From: Rurimicrobium sp040387755
GTDB lineage: Bacteria; Bacteroidota; Bacteroidia; Chitinophagales; Chitinophagaceae
Reading direction: 5' to 3'
Assembly: GCA_040387755.1 (NCBI GenBank)
Contig: JAZKDB010000002.1
Coordinates: 1,116,001 to 1,180,000 of the forward strand
DNA length: 64,000 nucleotides
The notes under the pieces were generated by a model. It worked only from the letters and a program-made list of their open reading frames with translations. It made no database searches and was not told the origin of the DNA. A program made the translations under genes and the position numbers. Shown piece by piece: positions 23,707 through 31,968 of this stretch (the stretch's first letter is position 1; each line of letters begins with the position of its first letter).

Positions 23707-24493
23707 AGCATTCAGGCAAATAACCTACTACAAAACTGGTAACGGACCGGCCATATTATTGGTGCACGGGTTTCCAGCCAATGTACATTTATGGCGGCAT
23801 ATTATTCCGGAATTATCTAAAAAGTACACTGTAATACTCCCCAATTTTTTTGAAGAAAAAGGGGATTGGATAGCTGATGGGAAGACCTCTATGTCGCAAC
23901 TAGCTGAGAGCTTTAATGATATTCTAACCCACGAAAACCTAAACAAAGTACTATTAGCAGGTCACTCAATGGGCGGATATATGGGCCTTGCATTTGCTGC
24001 ACGATACCCAGAAAAACTTGTAGGCCTGTCTTTAATACATTCATCTCCCTTAGGAGACGATGAGGCAAGAGCAGAAGGAAGGCGAAAAACGGTCAATATT
24101 CTAGAAAACGGGGGGAAGTCACCTTTCCTCAAAATGATGGTTCGTGCATTGTTTGCCGAAGATTTTAACAAACAAAATCCAGACATATTAGCGAGACAAA
24201 CAAATGAAGCTATTGCGGTTGAAGACGAAAGCCTAGTTGCTTTTTACAGAGCTATCATGGAACGTTCTGATACCACACATATCACTCAATCGGCAAAATT
24301 TCCTGTTCAGAATATTATCGGAAAATTAGATTCATTAGCCAATATTAAAAAAGAAATAGTATCCGAAAACCTTTCATTCATTAACTTTGTTAGTGTATAT
24401 CAAAATGAAGGGCACATGGCCATGCTGGAAAACCCTTCAAAATTACTGAACGACTTGACTCATTTCGCTTCATTTTGTTGGCAAAGAAACTGA
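23681..24493 (+). CDS. Alpha/beta hydrolase
   Basis: The 270-residue protein has the alpha/beta-hydrolase layout: oxyanion motif LVHGFPANVHLW, nucleophile elbow LLAGHSMGGYMG (Ser) and late catalytic His in NEGHMAMLENP. An Asp in the IGKLDSLANI region is the likely acid. I start at ATG 23681, 26 bases inside the end of the DUF4105 gene. A TTG 42 bases further upstream is the only alternative. It precedes the T9SS type-B gene by 10 bases, so the three are probably co-transcribed. Substrate is unknown. No signal peptide, so it is cytoplasmic. Confidence 0.9.
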   Translation: MQKIQLQHKAFRQITYYKTGNGPAILLVHGFPANVHLWRHIIPELSKKYTVILPNFFEEKGDWIADGKTSMSQLAESFNDILTHENLNKVLLAGHSMGGYMGLAFAARYPEKLVGLSLIHSSPLGDDEARAEGRRKTVNILENGGKSPFLKMMVRALFAEDFNKQNPDILARQTNEAIAVEDESLVAFYRAIMERSDTTHITQSAKFPVQNIIGKLDSLANIKKEIVSENLSFINFVSVYQNEGHMAMLENPSKLLNDLTHFASFCWQRN

Positions 24494-24503
24494 TTGATAA
24501 ACC

Positions 24504-26420
24504 ATGAAAAAGCTGCGCCATATATTACCCCATTTATTCTTGATTCTTACATTAATCACTACTGGCATTAATGTAAGAGCTACCCACATAGTGGGAGGAG
24601 AGGTTACTTACGTTTGTTTAGGAGCCAATACTTATAAATTTACGATAACAGCATACAGAGATTGTATTGGAGGAATTGCCAATGCCATTTCAGAAGACAA
24701 CCCGGCCTTTTTTGCGATTTATACATTACAAGGCTCAAGGATATTACTAGACAGTATCAAAGTAGGGAATAGCGGAGAAATAGTGCCGCCCAATTTTAAA
24801 AATGATTGTGTTACAAATCCCCCGAATACCTGCCTGAATAAAATTATATTTGAAAGGACAGTAACTCTTAATAATTCTACTACAGGTTTTAAAATTGTCT
24901 ATCAGCGCTGCTGCAGAAATGCATCAATACTAAATATTTTCGACCCAAGCAGTGTAGGTGCAACTTACTCCTGTATTATCCCACCTGCATCATCTGCTAC
25001 CTGTAATAGCAGTGCCCAGTTCCGAAATTTCCCTCCACAGATTATTTGTGTTAACAACCCATTGGTATATGACCATAGTGCTACGGATCCTGACGGGGAC
25101 TCTCTGAGTTATGAATTTTGTCAAGCGTATGATGGGGGTACAAATTCGGAACCAAAGCCAATTCCTTTATTCAACGCTAATACACTCACCTATCGTCCGC
25201 CTTACAGTGCAGGAAGCCCAATGGCAGGAAGCCCTAAAATACAAATAAATCCTGCTACAGGTCTTATCACCGGTACTCCTACATTGCAAGGCCGCTTTGT
25301 AGTTGCTGTCTGCTGTAATGAGTGGCGGGGAGGACGTATTATCAATACTGTGACCAGGGAATTCCAGTTTGTAGTAACCAATTGCTCTAAATCTGTAATA
25401 GCTGATATTCCACAATATTCCACAGAGTATAATACCTATATAGTCAATTGCAAAGACTATGCGGTAAAATTTGACAATCTGAGTAAAGGTGGTACAACTT
25501 ATCATTGGGATTTTGGTGTTGCCGAACTCAATAATGATACGTCCAATGCATTCACTCCTACATTTATTTATCCTGATTCAGGAACATTTTTGGTCACCCT
25601 TTACGTCAACAAAGGCACAACTTGTTCCGACAGTATTTCACGATTTGTAAAAGTATATCCCCGGTTGATTGCCAAGTATAATTCACTTACAAAAGTATGC
25701 CCTGGTGATACTATTGACTTTACAGATGTGTCTACATCTACCTATAAAATACATAAATGGATCTGGAACTTCGATGACCAAAGTCCTTTAGACACTAATC
25801 AAAACACAAGACACTCATTCTTATATGGTGGTTTGTATAATGTTGGGCTGATTGCCCTAAATAATCAGGGTTGTGTTGATACCTTCTTTCAGAAAATCCT
25901 TGTAGATCCTTTTAAACCCTTTTCAGGTAATGACACAACGATAGTAAAAGGTGAAAAAATCAATTTTAAAACTATTGACAACGGAACTTATATCTGGCAA
26001 CCTTCTACCTATTTATCTGACCCAAATATCTATAATCCGATAGGCACATTTACGGACACCGGTAGTTTTACATACGTTGTAAAAGTTGTCAGCAATACAG
26101 GCTGTACCGCTTATGACACTATTGTCGTGCATGTATTAGGCAATCCATATATTGCCGTTCCTAATGCTTTCACTCCAAATGGCGATGGCAAAAACGATAT
26201 TTTCAGACCATTGTTGGTTGGCTACCAAAGTGTTCGCTATTTCAGAATTTACAACAGATATGGAGAAGAGATTTTCAACACCAACAATATCAGTGACGCC
26301 TGGGATGGGACCTATAAAGGGCAGGAACAGGAATTGGGTACTTACTATTGGATGCTGGGTGTAAAAGACCGCTTCGGGCAGGATTTTGACAAAAAAGGTG
26401 ATGTTATTCTTATAAGATAG
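24504..26420 (+). CDS. Secreted PKD-domain protein with gliding-motility C-terminal (CHU_C, T9SS type B) domain
   Basis: The 638-residue protein has a signal peptide (MKKLRHILPHLFLILTLITT). The N-terminal region starts THIVGGEVTYVCLG and AYRDC, a block common to large Bacteroidota surface proteins. Two PKD-like domains follow: one at about residues 320-390 (THY/HWDFG type core), one at 392-460 (WIWNFDDQSP). The C-terminus from about 555 is a T9SS type-B domain: VPNAFTPNGDGKNDIFRP, IYNRYGEEIF, AWDGTYKGQ. It is probably exported by the T9SS and attached to the surface. It may act in adhesion or motility. Last gene of the DUF4105-hydrolase operon. Confidence 0.9.
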   Translation: MKKLRHILPHLFLILTLITTGINVRATHIVGGEVTYVCLGANTYKFTITAYRDCIGGIANAISEDNPAFFAIYTLQGSRILLDSIKVGNSGEIVPPNFKNDCVTNPPNTCLNKIIFERTVTLNNSTTGFKIVYQRCCRNASILNIFDPSSVGATYSCIIPPASSATCNSSAQFRNFPPQIICVNNPLVYDHSATDPDGDSLSYEFCQAYDGGTNSEPKPIPLFNANTLTYRPPYSAGSPMAGSPKIQINPATGLITGTPTLQGRFVVAVCCNEWRGGRIINTVTREFQFVVTNCSKSVIADIPQYSTEYNTYIVNCKDYAVKFDNLSKGGTTYHWDFGVAELNNDTSNAFTPTFIYPDSGTFLVTLYVNKGTTCSDSISRFVKVYPRLIAKYNSLTKVCPGDTIDFTDVSTSTYKIHKWIWNFDDQSPLDTNQNTRHSFLYGGLYNVGLIALNNQGCVDTFFQKILVDPFKPFSGNDTTIVKGEKINFKTIDNGTYIWQPSTYLSDPNIYNPIGTFTDTGSFTYVVKVVSNTGCTAYDTIVVHVLGNPYIAVPNAFTPNGDGKNDIFRPLLVGYQSVRYFRIYNRYGEEIFNTNNISDAWDGTYKGQEQELGTYYWMLGVKDRFGQDFDKKGDVILIR

Positions 26421-26517
26421 CAATACAGCAAATTTCATTAGTATTTTAGCTTTAAGATTTCTTTATAGCTATACTAATCCATACATATCCAATAGCACAT
26501 TTACAGGATTCAACTGC

Positions 26518-26525
26518 TAATTTTG
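26518..26525 (+). promoter_or_regulatory. Putative -7 element of pirin gene
   Basis: TAATTTTG matches TAnnTTTG, 19 bases before the ATG at 26545. No -33 TTG at the normal spacing. Confidence 0.5.
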
Positions 26526-26544
26526 TATTCTAATCTTTTACACA

Positions 26545-27426
26545 ATGAGCGATACAAAAAAAGTGCAACAAATACTGGCACCTGCTCCTGCACATATGGT
26601 AGGCGATGGCTTTAAAGTCCATAATTTTTTCCCAAACGGATATAATATCAGCAACAGAAGGATGAGTCCATTCTTTATGTTGGATTATAATGCAAAAACA
26701 ATACTGCCACCAAGCGAAACACCTAAAGGAGTTGGTGTTCATCCACACAGAGGTTTTGAAACAGTAACTATTGCCTATCATGGAAGAGTGGCCCATGGCG
26801 ATAGTTATGGCAACAGCGGAGTTATTGGTGAAGGTGAAGTACAGTGGATGACTGCTGCGTCCGGAATTTTACATAAAGAATACCACGAAGAAACATTCAG
26901 TAAAAGTGGCGGTCCCTTTCAAATGGTGCAGCTGTGGGTCAATCTGCCTGCCAAAGACAAAATGAGTACCCCAAAATATCAGGGTATCACCAAAGAAATG
27001 ATGCAGACATCCAGCGTCATTTTCGAGGGAGGGAAAGTGGAAGTTATTGCAGGCAATTATCAAAACACAAAAGGTGCTGCAAGTACATTTACACCTATTG
27101 AACTGTACAATCTTCGACTGCAAAAAGGAGCTGTTCTGGAATTTGATTTTCCCATGCAGTATAATACCGGATTTCTGATGGTTGAAGGTAACGCTAAGCT
27201 AAACGACAGTGAAATTGCGCAACAAGATCATTTTGCCTTATTTACTAACGAAGGAACACATATTAAAATCGAAGCACTAACAGATGCGGTGGTATTGGTA
27301 CTCAGCGGCGAACCAATTAATGAGCCAATAGCCAGTTACGGACCTTTTCTGATGAATACTCAGGAAGAACTACAACAAGCCATAAAAGACTATAACAGCG
27401 GAAAATTTGGTGTTTTGGAGGATTAA
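26545..27426 (+). CDS. Pirin family protein
   Basis: The 293-residue bicupin has GVHPHRGFETVTIAY (metal His pair), a second metal-site block HGDSYGNSGVIGEGEVQWMT, and AASGILHKEYHEE (His and Glu). All four N-terminal-cupin metal ligands of pirins appear present. Pirins bind iron; some oxidise quercetin, others act in transcription, and the bacterial role varies. It is a soluble cytoplasmic protein. It is monocistronic, with its own promoter box and a strong hairpin at 27488 before dnaE. Confidence 0.92.
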   Translation: MSDTKKVQQILAPAPAHMVGDGFKVHNFFPNGYNISNRRMSPFFMLDYNAKTILPPSETPKGVGVHPHRGFETVTIAYHGRVAHGDSYGNSGVIGEGEVQWMTAASGILHKEYHEETFSKSGGPFQMVQLWVNLPAKDKMSTPKYQGITKEMMQTSSVIFEGGKVEVIAGNYQNTKGAASTFTPIELYNLRLQKGAVLEFDFPMQYNTGFLMVEGNAKLNDSEIAQQDHFALFTNEGTHIKIEALTDAVVLVLSGEPINEPIASYGPFLMNTQEELQQAIKDYNSGKFGVLED

Positions 27427-27440
27427 GTTAAGTATCTGAT

Positions 27441-27449
27441 TGTGGATAA
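27441..27449 (-). promoter_or_regulatory. Perfect DnaA-box match upstream of dnaE
   Basis: TGTGGATAA is the complement of TTATCCACA, the consensus DnaA box. It lies in the pirin-dnaE gap, 84 bases before the dnaE start. A single exact 9-mer may be chance. Confidence 0.3.
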
Positions 27450-27480
27450 TTCACCGTCTGTCCAAAGTTAGTTTTTTTGT

Positions 27481-27487
27481 TACTTTG
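27481..27487 (+). promoter_or_regulatory. Possible -7 element of dnaE
   Basis: TACTTTG lies directly before the hairpin at 27488 and 46 bases before the dnaE ATG. It is one base shorter than the consensus. If used, transcription would begin within the left arm of the hairpin. Confidence 0.3.
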
Positions 27488-27524
27488 TAGTCCTGCAAAA
27501 TGTCTTTTGCAGGACTAATTTTTT
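27488..27524 (+). terminator. Terminator between pirin and dnaE
   Basis: TAGTCCTGCAAAA pairs perfectly with TTTTGCAGGACTA (13 pairs, loop TGTC) and is followed by ATTTTTTG. It is a strong intrinsic terminator for read-through from pirin. A spurious ATG at 27500 lies at its loop, so dnaE starts at 27533. Confidence 0.85.
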
Positions 27525-27532
27525 GCAATTCG

Positions 27533-30500
27533 ATGAAGTTTTCTCACCTACATAATCATACACAATATTCCTTACTTGATGGTGCTTCCAACATTTCGCG
27601 CTTGTTTGCCAAGGCTACCAAAGACGAAATGCCCGCACTAGCCATCACCGACCACGGCAATATGTTTGGGGTATTTGATTTTGTGGCTCAAGCCTGGAAA
27701 AAAACCAAAGTGGTGGGCAAAACGGAAGATGGTAAAGATATTCTGGAGCCGGTAGTCAAGCCAATTGTGGGCTGCGAATTTTATATGGTGGCCGACAGAC
27801 ACAAACGCCAGTTTACTAAAGAAGAAAAGGATAAACGTTACCATCAGCTTTTATTGGCCAAAGATGAAATTGGTTATAAAAATCTGGTGAAGCTTTGTTC
27901 TTTGGGCTATATGGAAGGTCTATACGGTAAGTACCCGCGTATTGATAAAGAAATATTGCTGAAACACCACGAAGGCTTGATTGCAACTACCTGTTGCCTT
28001 GGTGCTGAAGTGCCACGTACTATTCTGGAACATGGAGAAGAGGCAGGAGAAAAGGTATTTAAATGGTGGCTGGATTTGTTTGGTGAGGATTATTATGTAG
28101 AGTTTCAACGACATGACATCCCTGACCAGTTGAAGGTGAATGAAGTATTGGTAAAATTTGCCCGTAAATATCGTGTACCGATTATTGCTTCCAACGACTC
28201 GCATTATGTGGATGTAGAAGATTATAATGCCCACGACATCCTTCTATGTATCAACACAGGCGAAAAACAAGCCACCGAAAAGATGAAAGATTTTGGGGAT
28301 GATGATAATGGCAGCCGCAACAAACGTTTTGCCTTTTACAATGATCAGTTTTATTTTAAGACTACGGACGAAATGTCCAACCTGTTTCACGATTTGCCTG
28401 AGGCGATTGACAACACGGGGATGATTGTAGACAAAATCAAACCCTTGAAACTGGAGCGGGATATCTTACTTCCCCATTTTAAAGTTCCTCAAAAATTTAA
28501 TGACGATCAAGATGCTTATCTGGAGCATATTACCTGGGAAGGAGCTAAAGAAAGATATAAAGAAATCACACCGGAGGTAGATGAGCGTATCCGTTTTGAG
28601 TTGTTCACCATCCGCACGATGGGGTTTGCCGGTTACTTCCTTATCGTTTCGGATTTTATCAAAGCGGGGAGGGATATGGGCGTATTCATTGGGCCAGGAC
28701 GTGGCTCGGCGGCAGGTTCGGCAGTAGCCTATTGCATTGGCATTACCAACATTGACCCCATTAAATACAATTTACTATTTGAACGTTTCCTGAATCCGGA
28801 CCGTAAATCGATGCCCGATATTGATACGGATTTTGATGATTCGGGGAGACAAAAAGTAATCGATTATGTTGTAGATAAATACGGCAAAAATCAAGTGGCG
28901 CATATTGTTACCTATGGTACAATGGCGGCCAAAAGCAGCATCAAAGATGTGGCTCGTGTCATGGACTTGCCTTTAGCAGAAGCGAATGCGTTGGCCAAAT
29001 TAATTCCGGAAAAACCAGGCATTTCTCTCAAAAGAATGCTACATGCACCATTTGATGTTTCTACCAAAGACGAAAAAAGCCTGAAAGAAAAAGAAGAACT
29101 GAGCGAGGAGTTTTTGGTGGGAGTACGTCAGCTCAGAGAAATCTATGCTGACGACAGTTCACCAATGGGTGCTATCCTTCACGAAGCCGAAAAGCTGGAA
29201 GGTTCTGTGCGCAATACTGGTATCCACGCAGCTGGCATCATCATTGCACCAAGCGATTTAAGCGATTTATTACCCGTCAGTACTTCAAAAGAGGTAAACC
29301 TACTTATTACCCAATATGAAGGAACTGTAATTGAAAATGCCGGTGTAATTAAGATGGACTTTTTGGGATTAAAAACACTCTCAATCCTAAAAGATGCCCT
29401 TGAGTTGATTAAACTCAACTATGATATCAGTATCAACATTGATGACATTCCACTGGATGATGCAAAAACATACGAACTCTATCAACGCGGTGATACCAAT
29501 GGTACTTTCCAATTTGAAAGCCCAGGGATGCAAAAGCATTTGCGCGACCTGAAGCCCGATAAATTTGCCGACCTCATTGCGATGAACGCCTTGTATCGCC
29601 CGGGGCCAATCCAATATATACCCAACTTCATCAAACGCAAGCACGGACTGGAAGATATCAGTTATGATTTGCCGGAAATGGAAGAGTACCTGGCCGATAC
29701 TTATGGTATTACGGTGTATCAGGAGCAGGTGATGTTACTGTCGCAAAAGATTGCCGGATTCTCTAAAGGTGATGCGGATGTATTGCGTAAAGCAATGGGT
29801 AAAAAAGACCGCAAGACGCTGGACAAAATGAAGAGTCAATTTGTAGATGGTGCAACAGCTAAGGGGCATCCTGCAGAGAAACTGGAGAAAATCTGGACAG
29901 ACTGGGAAGCATTTGCCCAATATGCATTCAACAAATCACACTCTACCTGTTATGCAATGGTAGCCTATCAGACAGCCTATCTAAAAGCACATTACCCTTC
30001 AGAATTTATGGCTGCAGTGCTCAATAATGCCAGCAGTATTGACAAGATTACCTTCTTTATGGAAGAGTGCCGCAGTATGGGCCTAAAAGTACTGGGGCCT
30101 GATATTAATGAATCATTGAAAGGATTTGCGGTAAACAAAGAAGGTATTGTCCGTTTTGGGATGGGAGCTATCAAAGGTGTGGGTGAAGCTGCGGTAGAAG
30201 ACATACTTCTAGAAAGAAAAGCCAATGGGCCATTTGCCAACATTTTTGATTTGGTCAAACGTGTTAACCAAAGAACCGTTAATAAAAAATCTATTGAAAA
30301 CCTCATATTAGCCGGTGGCTTTGACAGTTTTAAAGAAATGCATCGCGCACAATATTTTTATATTGCACCAGGAGAGCAAACCAATAATCTGGAGCGCATC
30401 ATTCGCTTTGGCAACCAATATCAGGCAGATGCCCAAATGAATACCAACAGTCTGTTTGGTGCCATGTCAATGCCTGATGTTAAGCCACCTGAAATTCCAA

Positions 30501-31159
30501 ATTGTGAACCTTGGTTATTGCCTGAGCTTTTAGAAAAGGAGAAAGAAGTAGTAGGAATTTATTTGAGTGCTCATCCGCTGGATGGGTACAAATTTGAGAT
30601 GGAGAACTATGGTTTTGCTCCTATTAATGACCTTGAGAACAGAAAGAACAGAACCGTTCGTATTGCCGGATTTGTATCTGATGCAAAAGAATTATATACT
30701 AAAAAAGGCGACTTATATAGCCGTTGCATCCTTAATGACTACAGTGGAAAAATGGAAATGACCTTCTGGAAAGAGAACCATGTAAAATATGGCGATTATC
30801 TGAAGGACAATCAAAAAATAATGATAACGGGCATCTATGCCGAAAATCGTTTTCGTCCCGGAGTTTGGGAGTTTCAGGTACAAAGCATTGTGCTTCTGGA
30901 ACAAGTACGGAAGATGCTCACTAAAAAGATTGTCATGCGACTGCCTTTGCATAAACTGACTCCTGAAACAGTACAGTTTTTTGTAGAAAATTTCCAAAAA
31001 AATCCGGGGAATACCGAATTTAGTATACTGGTAGCAGATCTGACAACCATGCAAAATATCGGATTGCGTAGTGGCGGAGCTAAATTGCAACTTAATGATG
31101 AATTAGTGACTTATTTAAATGAACACGACTATATTGAATACAATGTGGAGGTGAATTAA
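27533..31159 (+). CDS. dnaE: DNA polymerase III alpha subunit
   Basis: The 1208-residue replicative polymerase begins MKFSHLHNHTQYSLLDGASN, the PHP domain with metal-binding histidines. The polymerase core has GPGRGSAAGSAVAYC and the acidic triad block PDIDTDFDD at about 427-435. FNKSHSTCYAMVAYQTAYLK and MNALYRPGPIQYIP are canonical. A helix-hairpin-helix and an OB-fold (VRIAGFVSDAKELYTKKGD) follow near the C-terminus. I start at 27533; an upstream ATG (27500) is inside a terminator hairpin. The gene is followed by trxA on the same strand but with its own promoter. Confidence 0.97.
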   Translation: MKFSHLHNHTQYSLLDGASNISRLFAKATKDEMPALAITDHGNMFGVFDFVAQAWKKTKVVGKTEDGKDILEPVVKPIVGCEFYMVADRHKRQFTKEEKDKRYHQLLLAKDEIGYKNLVKLCSLGYMEGLYGKYPRIDKEILLKHHEGLIATTCCLGAEVPRTILEHGEEAGEKVFKWWLDLFGEDYYVEFQRHDIPDQLKVNEVLVKFARKYRVPIIASNDSHYVDVEDYNAHDILLCINTGEKQATEKMKDFGDDDNGSRNKRFAFYNDQFYFKTTDEMSNLFHDLPEAIDNTGMIVDKIKPLKLERDILLPHFKVPQKFNDDQDAYLEHITWEGAKERYKEITPEVDERIRFELFTIRTMGFAGYFLIVSDFIKAGRDMGVFIGPGRGSAAGSAVAYCIGITNIDPIKYNLLFERFLNPDRKSMPDIDTDFDDSGRQKVIDYVVDKYGKNQVAHIVTYGTMAAKSSIKDVARVMDLPLAEANALAKLIPEKPGISLKRMLHAPFDVSTKDEKSLKEKEELSEEFLVGVRQLREIYADDSSPMGAILHEAEKLEGSVRNTGIHAAGIIIAPSDLSDLLPVSTSKEVNLLITQYEGTVIENAGVIKMDFLGLKTLSILKDALELIKLNYDISINIDDIPLDDAKTYELYQRGDTNGTFQFESPGMQKHLRDLKPDKFADLIAMNALYRPGPIQYIPNFIKRKHGLEDISYDLPEMEEYLADTYGITVYQEQVMLLSQKIAGFSKGDADVLRKAMGKKDRKTLDKMKSQFVDGATAKGHPAEKLEKIWTDWEAFAQYAFNKSHSTCYAMVAYQTAYLKAHYPSEFMAAVLNNASSIDKITFFMEECRSMGLKVLGPDINESLKGFAVNKEGIVRFGMGAIKGVGEAAVEDILLERKANGPFANIFDLVKRVNQRTVNKKSIENLILAGGFDSFKEMHRAQYFYIAPGEQTNNLERIIRFGNQYQADAQMNTNSLFGAMSMPDVKPPEIPNCEPWLLPELLEKEKEVVGIYLSAHPLDGYKFEMENYGFAPINDLENRKNRTVRIAGFVSDAKELYTKKGDLYSRCILNDYSGKMEMTFWKENHVKYGDYLKDNQKIMITGIYAENRFRPGVWEFQVQSIVLLEQVRKMLTKKIVMRLPLHKLTPETVQFFVENFQKNPGNTEFSILVADLTTMQNIGLRSGGAKLQLNDELVTYLNEHDYIEYNVEVN

Positions 31160-31208
31160 AAATTGTGCACAACTTGTTGATAATAGAAATGTTCAATAAT
31201 AATATTAA

Positions 31209-31249
31209 CGAATTGCTATGCCTTACAATTCGCAAAAAGACTAATTTTG
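31209..31249 (+). promoter_or_regulatory. trxA promoter region: inverted repeat and -7 element
   Basis: TAATTTTG (31242-31249) matches TAnnTTTG, 41 bases before the trxA ATG. Just upstream, CGAATTG (31209-31215) and CAATTCG (31226-31232) form a perfect 7-base inverted repeat. A TTG is inside the left arm, but its 26-base spacing is long. The repeat may be an operator. Confidence 0.4.
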
Positions 31250-31290
31250 TACTCTTAAATTTTCATTTTAATATTTAAAACAACATAAAA

Positions 31291-31608
31291 ATGGCAGCTG
31301 CATATACTGATGCAAATTTTGAAACAGAAGTGTTGAATTCTGACCGCCTTACAGTGGTAGATTTTTGGGCTCCTTGGTGTGGTCCTTGTTTGGCACTAGG
31401 CCCAACAATTGATGCTTTGAGCACTGAATATGACGGAAAAGTAAACGTGGGGAAAGTAAATGTGGACGAGAATCCAAATTTGTCTATCAACTATGGTGTT
31501 ACCAATATTCCTTGCGTTTTGTTTATCAAAGGCGGACAAGTGGTGGACAAACAAGTAGGAGCCGCACCTAAATCGGCTTATACTAAAAAAATTGAGCAAC
31601 ATCTATAA
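31291..31608 (+). CDS. trxA: Thioredoxin
   Basis: The 105-residue protein has the redox motif FWAPWCGPC with active Cys30 and Cys33, and the cis-Pro block NYGVTNIPCVLFIKGG. The fold ends QVGAAPKSAYTKKI. It reduces disulfides of ribonucleotide reductase, peroxiredoxins and other cytosolic proteins. Trp28-29 and the buried Asp (VVDF) are as usual. A residue of note is an extra Cys (IPCVLF) after the cis-proline. The gene has its own promoter and terminator. Confidence 0.96.
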   Translation: MAAAYTDANFETEVLNSDRLTVVDFWAPWCGPCLALGPTIDALSTEYDGKVNVGKVNVDENPNLSINYGVTNIPCVLFIKGGQVVDKQVGAAPKSAYTKKIEQHL

Positions 31609-31638
31609 TCGAATGATTCTTTAATTTTCTAAAATCAC

Positions 31639-31669
31639 AAAAAGGCTACTCCAGAAGAGTAGCCTTTTT
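31639..31669 (+). terminator. Terminator of trxA
   Basis: AAAAAGGCTACTC pairs perfectly with GAGTAGCCTTTTT (13 pairs) around a 5-base loop, 31 bases after the trxA stop. Confidence 0.92.
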
Positions 31670-31968
31670 GTATTCTGAAATATCTATTTATCACAGTTGT
31701 TCCGCTTTATTACCCGCAATGGACAGGATCCGCAACTGGCACCTTTCTAAAAAACTATAAGATATTGAAAACAGTAGGTATAAGAATAGATTTGTTCATG
31801 TTCCTTAATTTTTTGAGAACACAAAACTAAAAATGTGCTGATTCTATTAAAAAGGCAATTGAGCAAAGGCTGAAATCAATTAAGTAATTCTCTGTTTGAT
31901 TTTACAAAGCAGACATACTGCAAACCCAAAAATCAGAAACAAAAGATGTCGATAATAAGAGTAGGCAA
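31670..31968. other. Gene-free stretch between trxA and queA
   Basis: About 300 bases without a recognisable gene. A GC-richer island at 31694-31738 is bounded by the inverted 6-mers CAGTTG and CAACTG and contains GGATCC. Short minus-strand readings through it show an amino-acid pattern but no proper start, and stop codons interrupt every frame within about 20 codons. The rest is AT-rich and featureless. Confidence 0.4.

Noticed and set aside
27500..27532. Upstream ATG for dnaE
   Set aside because: It lies in the loop of a terminator hairpin; the family start MKFSHLHNH is at 27533.
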